Shown here: piece after piece, positions 6,284 through 9,153 of the stretch
How positions within the stretch are numbered: the first letter of the stretch is position 1
Layout: each line of letters starts with the position of its first letter
NCBI GenBank assembly: GCA_002492075.1
Contig: DKXD01000034.1
Coordinates: 1-9,153 of the forward strand
DNA length: 9,153 nt
Origin: Ruminococcaceae bacterium UBA7135
GTDB lineage: Bacteria > Bacillota > Clostridia > Oscillospirales > Ruminococcaceae
Direction: 5' to 3'
Notes under the pieces: model-generated
Seen by the model: the letters and a program-made list of their open reading frames with translations, nothing else
Database searches by the model: none
Told to the model about the DNA's origin: nothing
Program-made: the position numbers and the translations under genes

Positions 6284-6904
6284 TCAATATACGCTTTTGC
6301 GGTTATAATCGGTAACGTCGCCGATCTTCTCATAAAGCTCTTTCACGGTCGTTTCCTTGGCTTGGATCTTCAACAATTCCGCGTCGGTCGCGCCGATGAA
6401 CTCAACAAACTCCATGCGACCGTTGGGCGTTTCAATACTCTTGATCTTGCTGTCGGGTACGGTGATAAAGCCCGTCAGCGCGGACGTTTGACGCAGATCT
6501 ATGCCGTTCTTTTGCCCCGTGTAGATATACTCCCACGGGAGGAAAAGCTCATTGTTCTCAAAGGTTATCTTGGCTATCTTCTGGAGATTTCCGCAAATGC
6601 AGCGAATTTCGCCCTCCTCGTCCTCGTAACAGCCCTTTTTGAGCCGCATCGTGAACTCCATTCCGTAGCCGCTCCATTCGGGGTTATCACTTTCCTTTTC
6701 ATACAGCTCGGATAAGCCGTAGGTCACGAAATGCCAATAGTCGCCGCCGTCGTATATGCTGATACCGTCCAGAGGGTCGGGTCCACCCAAACACCATGGA
6801 ATAAGCGTTCCATAGTGATTTGGGTTATCCTGCCCGGGATACAGCTTCTCGAACGCCTCCGTAATAGCATTCCAGCCATCCATTTTAACTTCTTCGTCAG
6901 CCAT
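6284..6904 (-). CDS. Suppressor-of-fused (SUFU) domain protein
   Basis: The 206-residue protein has the bacterial SUFU pattern along its whole length: GWNAITEAFEKLYPGQ (10-25), HYGT (30-33), LGGPDPLDGIS (39-49), WHFVTYGLSELYEK (57-70), GYGMEFTMRL (79-88), LPWEY (122-126), TGFITVPD (144-151) and EFIGATDAEL (168-177). Bacterial SUFU proteins are generally poorly characterised. Comparative genomics lists the family among immunity proteins of polymorphic toxin systems, and animal SUFU binds Gli transcription factors. The protein has no signal peptide or membrane segment, so it is cytoplasmic. The ATG at 6904 has GGAGG seven bases upstream and follows the upp stop by 12 bases, so it is co-transcribed with upp. 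I see no toxin gene beside it. Confidence 0.9.
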   Translation of the reverse strand: MADEEVKMDGWNAITEAFEKLYPGQDNPNHYGTLIPWCLGGPDPLDGISIYDGGDYWHFVTYGLSELYEKESDNPEWSGYGMEFTMRLKKGCYEDEEGEIRCICGNLQKIAKITFENNELFLPWEYIYTGQKNGIDLRQTSALTGFITVPDSKIKSIETPNGRMEFVEFIGATDAELLKIQAKETTVKELYEKIGDVTDYNRKSVY

Positions 6905-6916
6905 TTTACACCTCCG

Positions 6917-7561
6917 TCACTTTGTACCGAAAAGTCTGTCGCCGCCGTCACCGATACCCGGCACTATATACAGTTCCTCATTTAGTCCCTTGTCGACAGC
7001 GCCGCAGATTATCTCAACGTCGGGGTGCGCCTTGTGGAGCGCGTTTACGCCGTCGGGACAAGTAAGCACGCACATAAACTTGATATTGGTCGCGCCCGCT
7101 TTCTTCACGATATCTATGGTCTTTACCGCGGAAACGCCCGTCGCGAGCATAAGGTCGAGCACAATGACCTCGCGGTTCGCGATGTCGAACGGCAGCTTGC
7201 AGTAGTAGTCCGCCGCGCTGTTGTCGTTTTGCTTATCGCGGTAAATGCCGACGTGCCCGACCTTAGCGGTCGGAACGAGTGCCAGAGCGCCGTCCACCAT
7301 TCCGAGCCCGGCGCGCATAATGGGCACGAACGCCAGCTTGCGTCCGCTTATGACCTTTGAATCCGCAAGCTCTCCCAGTGGAGTTTGTATCTGCACGTCC
7401 TTGAGCGGCAGATCGCGCGTCGCCTCATAGCACATAAACATAGATATCTCGTGTACCAGCTCGCGGAACTCCTTCGAGCCTGTGTTCTTGTCGCGCAAAA
7501 GCGAGACTTTATGCTGAACCAGCGGGTGGTCGCATACGATAACGTTTTCCAAATCTGCCAT
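6917..7561 (-). CDS. upp: Uracil phosphoribosyltransferase
   Basis: This pyrimidine-salvage enzyme joins uracil and PRPP to make UMP. The 214-residue product aligns with UPRTase throughout: HPLVQHKVSLLRDKNT (12-27), the FVPIMRAGLGMVDG segment (78-91), the PRPP loop region VIVLDLMLATGVSA (132-145) and the uracil-binding C-terminus PGIGDGGDRLFGTK (201-214). The PRPP loop reads DLMLATGVSA where the usual form is close to DPMLATGGSA; the catalytic-type Asp136 and the ATG core remain, so activity is likely. The ATG at 7561 has GGAGGG upstream, inside the end of rpiB, with a single base between the rpiB stop and the start. The supply of ribose 5-phosphate by rpiB and of UMP from PRPP fit together. 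Confidence 0.96.
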   Translation of the reverse strand: MADLENVIVCDHPLVQHKVSLLRDKNTGSKEFRELVHEISMFMCYEATRDLPLKDVQIQTPLGELADSKVISGRKLAFVPIMRAGLGMVDGALALVPTAKVGHVGIYRDKQNDNSAADYYCKLPFDIANREVIVLDLMLATGVSAVKTIDIVKKAGATNIKFMCVLTCPDGVNALHKAHPDVEIICGAVDKGLNEELYIVPGIGDGGDRLFGTK

Positions 7562-7562
7562 A

Positions 7563-7997
7563 TTATTTGCCCTCCAAATTCTTCATTTTATCCAGACGAG
7601 CGACGTGTCTGCCGCCCTCAAAGCCGTTATCCAGAAACTCGCGGACTATCTCCAGCGCAAGTCCCGCGCCGACCACTCTGCCGCCCATGCAAAGCACGTT
7701 CGCGTCGTTGTGCAGTCTTGTGTACTTCGCCGAGAACGTATCTGAGCAAACCGCCGCGCGAATTCCCTTTACCTTGTTCGCGCACATCGACATTCCGATA
7801 CCCGTGCCGCAAAGCAAAATGCCCTTATCGCACTCTCCGCTTGTGATCTTCTCGCAGACCTTGACGGCAATGTCGGGATAATCCACCTTTTCACCGCCGC
7901 AGCCGCAGTCGATAAACCCGACTTTCCGATCGTTCAACCAGCTTTCCACGGCGAGCTTTAACTCGTAGCCGCCGTGATCGCAGCCTATTGCTATCAT
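7563..7997 (-). CDS. rpiB: Ribose-5-phosphate isomerase B
   Basis: This enzyme interconverts ribose 5-phosphate and ribulose 5-phosphate in the non-oxidative pentose phosphate pathway and so feeds PRPP synthesis. The 144-residue protein shows DHGG (7-10), the active-site loop CGTGIGMSMCANKVKGIRAA (63-82) with C63 as the likely catalytic base, HNDANVLCMGGR (96-107) and the phosphate-binding GGRHVAR (128-134). Galactose-6-phosphate isomerase subunits are related, but the CGTGIG loop and the upp partner favour RpiB. The ATG at 7997 has a GGGAGAGG site upstream. It is the first gene of the rpiB-upp-SUFU cluster, behind the promoter at 8093-8121. Confidence 0.94.
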   Translation of the reverse strand: MIAIGCDHGGYELKLAVESWLNDRKVGFIDCGCGGEKVDYPDIAVKVCEKITSGECDKGILLCGTGIGMSMCANKVKGIRAAVCSDTFSAKYTRLHNDANVLCMGGRVVGAGLALEIVREFLDNGFEGGRHVARLDKMKNLEGK

Positions 7998-8015
7998 AGC
8001 CTCTCCCTCTTTTTC

Positions 8016-8094
8016 ATAAAATTTAACTTAAGGAAATACCGCATAAAATAACGCTTTAAATTTTATAAAAACGATTTAATCAATATTTCCTTAA
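8016..8094. repeat. Two interleaved 11-bp inverted repeats before rpiB
   Basis: ATAAAATTTAA (8016-8026) is the exact reverse complement of 8056-8066, and TTAAGGAAATA (8028-8038) that of 8084-8094. The order A-B-A'-B' means the two pairings cross, as in a pseudoknot, or compete. The block 8016-8038 next to the rpiB ribosome binding site is thus complementary to two separate upstream segments. Arm B' overlaps the promoter -10, so only transcripts reading in from upstream would carry both arms in full. The sequence is AT-rich, which makes chance repeats more likely. Confidence 0.5.
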
Positions 8095-8121
8095 TATACA
8101 CGATTTTCCCGCGCGGGTCAA
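8093..8121 (-). promoter_or_regulatory. Promoter of the rpiB-upp-SUFU operon
   Basis: On the minus strand, -35 TTGACC (8121-8116) and -10 TATATT (8098-8093) are 17 bases apart, both close to consensus. Transcription should start near 8086, giving a leader of about 90 bases. A 10-bp palindrome, CCCGCGCGGG (8108-8117), fills the spacer next to the -35 in otherwise AT-rich DNA and could be an operator. Confidence 0.65.
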
Positions 8122-8147
8122 TAGCGTACGGAAATTTTGCCGACGTA

Positions 8148-8624
8148 TTATCCCTTTGAAACAAAATGCTTTATCGGCTCGTTGAGATGATATATTTCTT
8201 TTTTCAGAAATTCCGGGTAAATAGTTACCTTTTGAATTTCTTCGACAGGCATCCACCCGATAACTACATTGCAATTATCCTTTTGAGAAACAAACTCCCC
8301 GTTTTCGGGAATTTCAAGATCGCCACAAAGTTCTATCAGATAATAGAAAGCAATGTTATGTGCCTGCTTTCCGTTCCACTCCCAAAAGCATTCCTCACTC
8401 CACAACAGACGGTCGCATTTTATCCTGACGCCCATTTCTTCCATTGTTTCACGAACTAAACCGTCCTCCAGCGTTTCACCGATTTTTAAATGACCGCCCG
8501 GCAATGCGTATTCGGTTCCGTTTCTGTCTCTTTGCACAAGGATTTTGTTATCTTTTACCAATACAGCAACGGTTCTGACATCACAAATATATTCGTCGAT
8601 CGAAAACAACCAATCTTTATCCAT
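8148..8624 (-). CDS. Nudix hydrolase
   Basis: Nudix enzymes cleave nucleoside diphosphates linked to another group, such as oxidised dNTPs, using Mg2+. Numbered from the upstream ATG at 8636, the Nudix box runs from G48 to V70 (GHLKIGETLEDGLVRETMEEMGV minus nothing essential): G-x5-E54-x7-R62-E63...E66-E67-x-G69, with only a threonine in one usually hydrophobic place. The catalytic glutamates are intact, so it should be active; the substrate cannot be read from the sequence. I prefer the ATG at 8624 (158 residues) because GGAG lies six bases upstream; the ATG at 8636 (162 residues) has no such site. It follows tsaB by about 20 bases and is probably co-transcribed with it. No terminator separates it from the rpiB promoter. 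Confidence 0.9.
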   Translation of the reverse strand: MDKDWLFSIDEYICDVRTVAVLVKDNKILVQRDRNGTEYALPGGHLKIGETLEDGLVRETMEEMGVRIKCDRLLWSEECFWEWNGKQAHNIAFYYLIELCGDLEIPENGEFVSQKDNCNVVIGWMPVEEIQKVTIYPEFLKKEIYHLNEPIKHFVSKG

Positions 8625-8630
8625 ATCGTT

Positions 8631-8634
8631 CTCC
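8631..8634 (-). promoter_or_regulatory. Ribosome binding site of the Nudix gene
   Basis: GGAG lies six bases before the ATG at 8624 and favours that start over the ATG at 8636, which it partly overlaps. Confidence 0.55.
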
Positions 8635-8645
8635 ATATCTTTAAC

Positions 8646-9153
8646 TTAATCAATGTTTTTTGTGAGCCGTTCCCGTTCCGCCTGCGGCAAGCGCAGATAA
8701 ATCGGCATAAGCGCGTCGGGGTTAATCTCGGGAGCGTTCCGCGCCGCGAAACACACTCCGCTGCCCCGCTGAAACCGCAGCGCGGACGGCGCGAGCGCGT
8801 ATTTCTCCTCGGTGAACGCGTGGATAAGCTCCGCACCGTCGCCAGCGAGGATTTTTTTTCCGTCAAGCACCGAAAGCTCCTTGGAAAGATCCTCCGCGGA
8901 GATCGCTCTGTCCTCGCAAAGCCGAGTTATAACGCCGTTTTCCGACTTGAACAGTGCATTGTAGACCTGCTTGCGGCGCGCGTCCATACAAGCGCAGATT
9001 ATTCCGTCAATTTGCATAAAGTTATATGCGATCGCTTCAAGCGTCGAAACGGCGGTGCACGGCTTGTGAGCCGCGTCCGCAAGCCCTTTCGCCGTTGAGA
9101 TACCGATACGCAGCCCCGTAAACGAGCCGGGACCCGAGCTGATCGCTATTCTT
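8646..9153 (-). CDS. tsaB: tRNA t6A synthesis protein TsaB (5' end outside window)
   Basis: TsaB is the non-catalytic partner of TsaD in the complex that, with TsaE, transfers threonylcarbamoyl to A37 of ANN-decoding tRNAs. The frame stays open from 9152 to the stop at 8646, giving 168 visible residues. It begins RIAISSGPGSFTGLRIG, the family hallmark, followed by STAKGLADAA, the VSTLEAIAYN helix and CACMDARRKQVYNALF. The C-terminal part (PEINPDALMPIYLRL) matches the usual TsaB ending. About 60 N-terminal residues, including the true start, lie beyond the right edge. An internal ATG at 9017 is not the start, since the hallmark motif lies before it. The Nudix gene follows closely. Confidence 0.94.
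   Translation of the reverse strand, partial: RIAISSGPGSFTGLRIGISTAKGLADAAHKPCTAVSTLEAIAYNFMQIDGIICACMDARRKQVYNALFKSENGVITRLCEDRAISAEDLSKELSVLDGKKILAGDGAELIHAFTEEKYALAPSALRFQRGSGVCFAARNAPEINPDALMPIYLRLPQAERERLTKNID

Noticed and set aside
8555..8866. Minus-strand open frame across tsaB and the Nudix gene
   Set aside because: It is an arginine-rich out-of-frame shadow of two recognised genes.

Overview
The window reads as chromosomal DNA of an anaerobic Gram-positive bacterium of the class Clostridia, most likely Ruminococcaceae/Oscillospiraceae-like. That placement is an inference. It rests on an oxygen-sensitive class III ribonucleotide reductase pair, strong GGAGG-type ribosome binding sites, AT-rich spacers between moderately GC-rich genes, and the style of the proteins. 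Every gene I support lies on the minus strand, so the region is transcribed from right to left. No RNA gene, CRISPR array, transposase or integrase is visible, and no gene-free stretch exceeds 300 bases.

Reading with transcription, from right to left: tsaB (tRNA t6A synthesis, 5' end cut by the window edge) and a Nudix hydrolase; then a spacer with a good promoter and interleaved inverted repeats; then a tight cluster rpiB - upp - SUFU-domain gene; then a short spacer with a perfect 11-bp hairpin and a promoter; then recQ; then a spacer with an extended -10 promoter, a second hairpin and a long leader; then nrdD - membrane protein - SUKH (SMI1/KNR4) protein - nrdG. The left 192 bases hold a consensus sigma-A promoter firing leftward out of the window, followed by a leader that may be structured.

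The housekeeping genes cover nucleotide and precursor supply (rpiB, upp, nrdD/nrdG), tRNA modification (tsaB) and DNA repair (recQ). Accessory genes are threaded between them in the same orientation, sharing tight junctions and ribosome binding sites: a Nudix gene, a SUFU-domain gene, and a membrane-protein/SUKH pair that separates nrdD from the nrdG that activates it. SUKH and SUFU are both families known as immunity proteins of polymorphic toxin systems. No toxin is visible here, so that role is only a hypothesis.

The most informative signal is a second, diverged copy of the last ~20 codons of nrdD (1268-1332), between the membrane-protein gene and the SUKH gene. The two nrdD tails form direct repeats bracketing the membrane-protein gene exactly. 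The copy keeps the nrdD reading frame, and four of its seven base differences are synonymous, so it looks like the end of another nrdD allele rather than a decaying duplicate. Both tails carry the Shine-Dalgarno sequence of the gene that follows. This looks like the scar of cassette insertion or exchange at the 3' end of nrdD.
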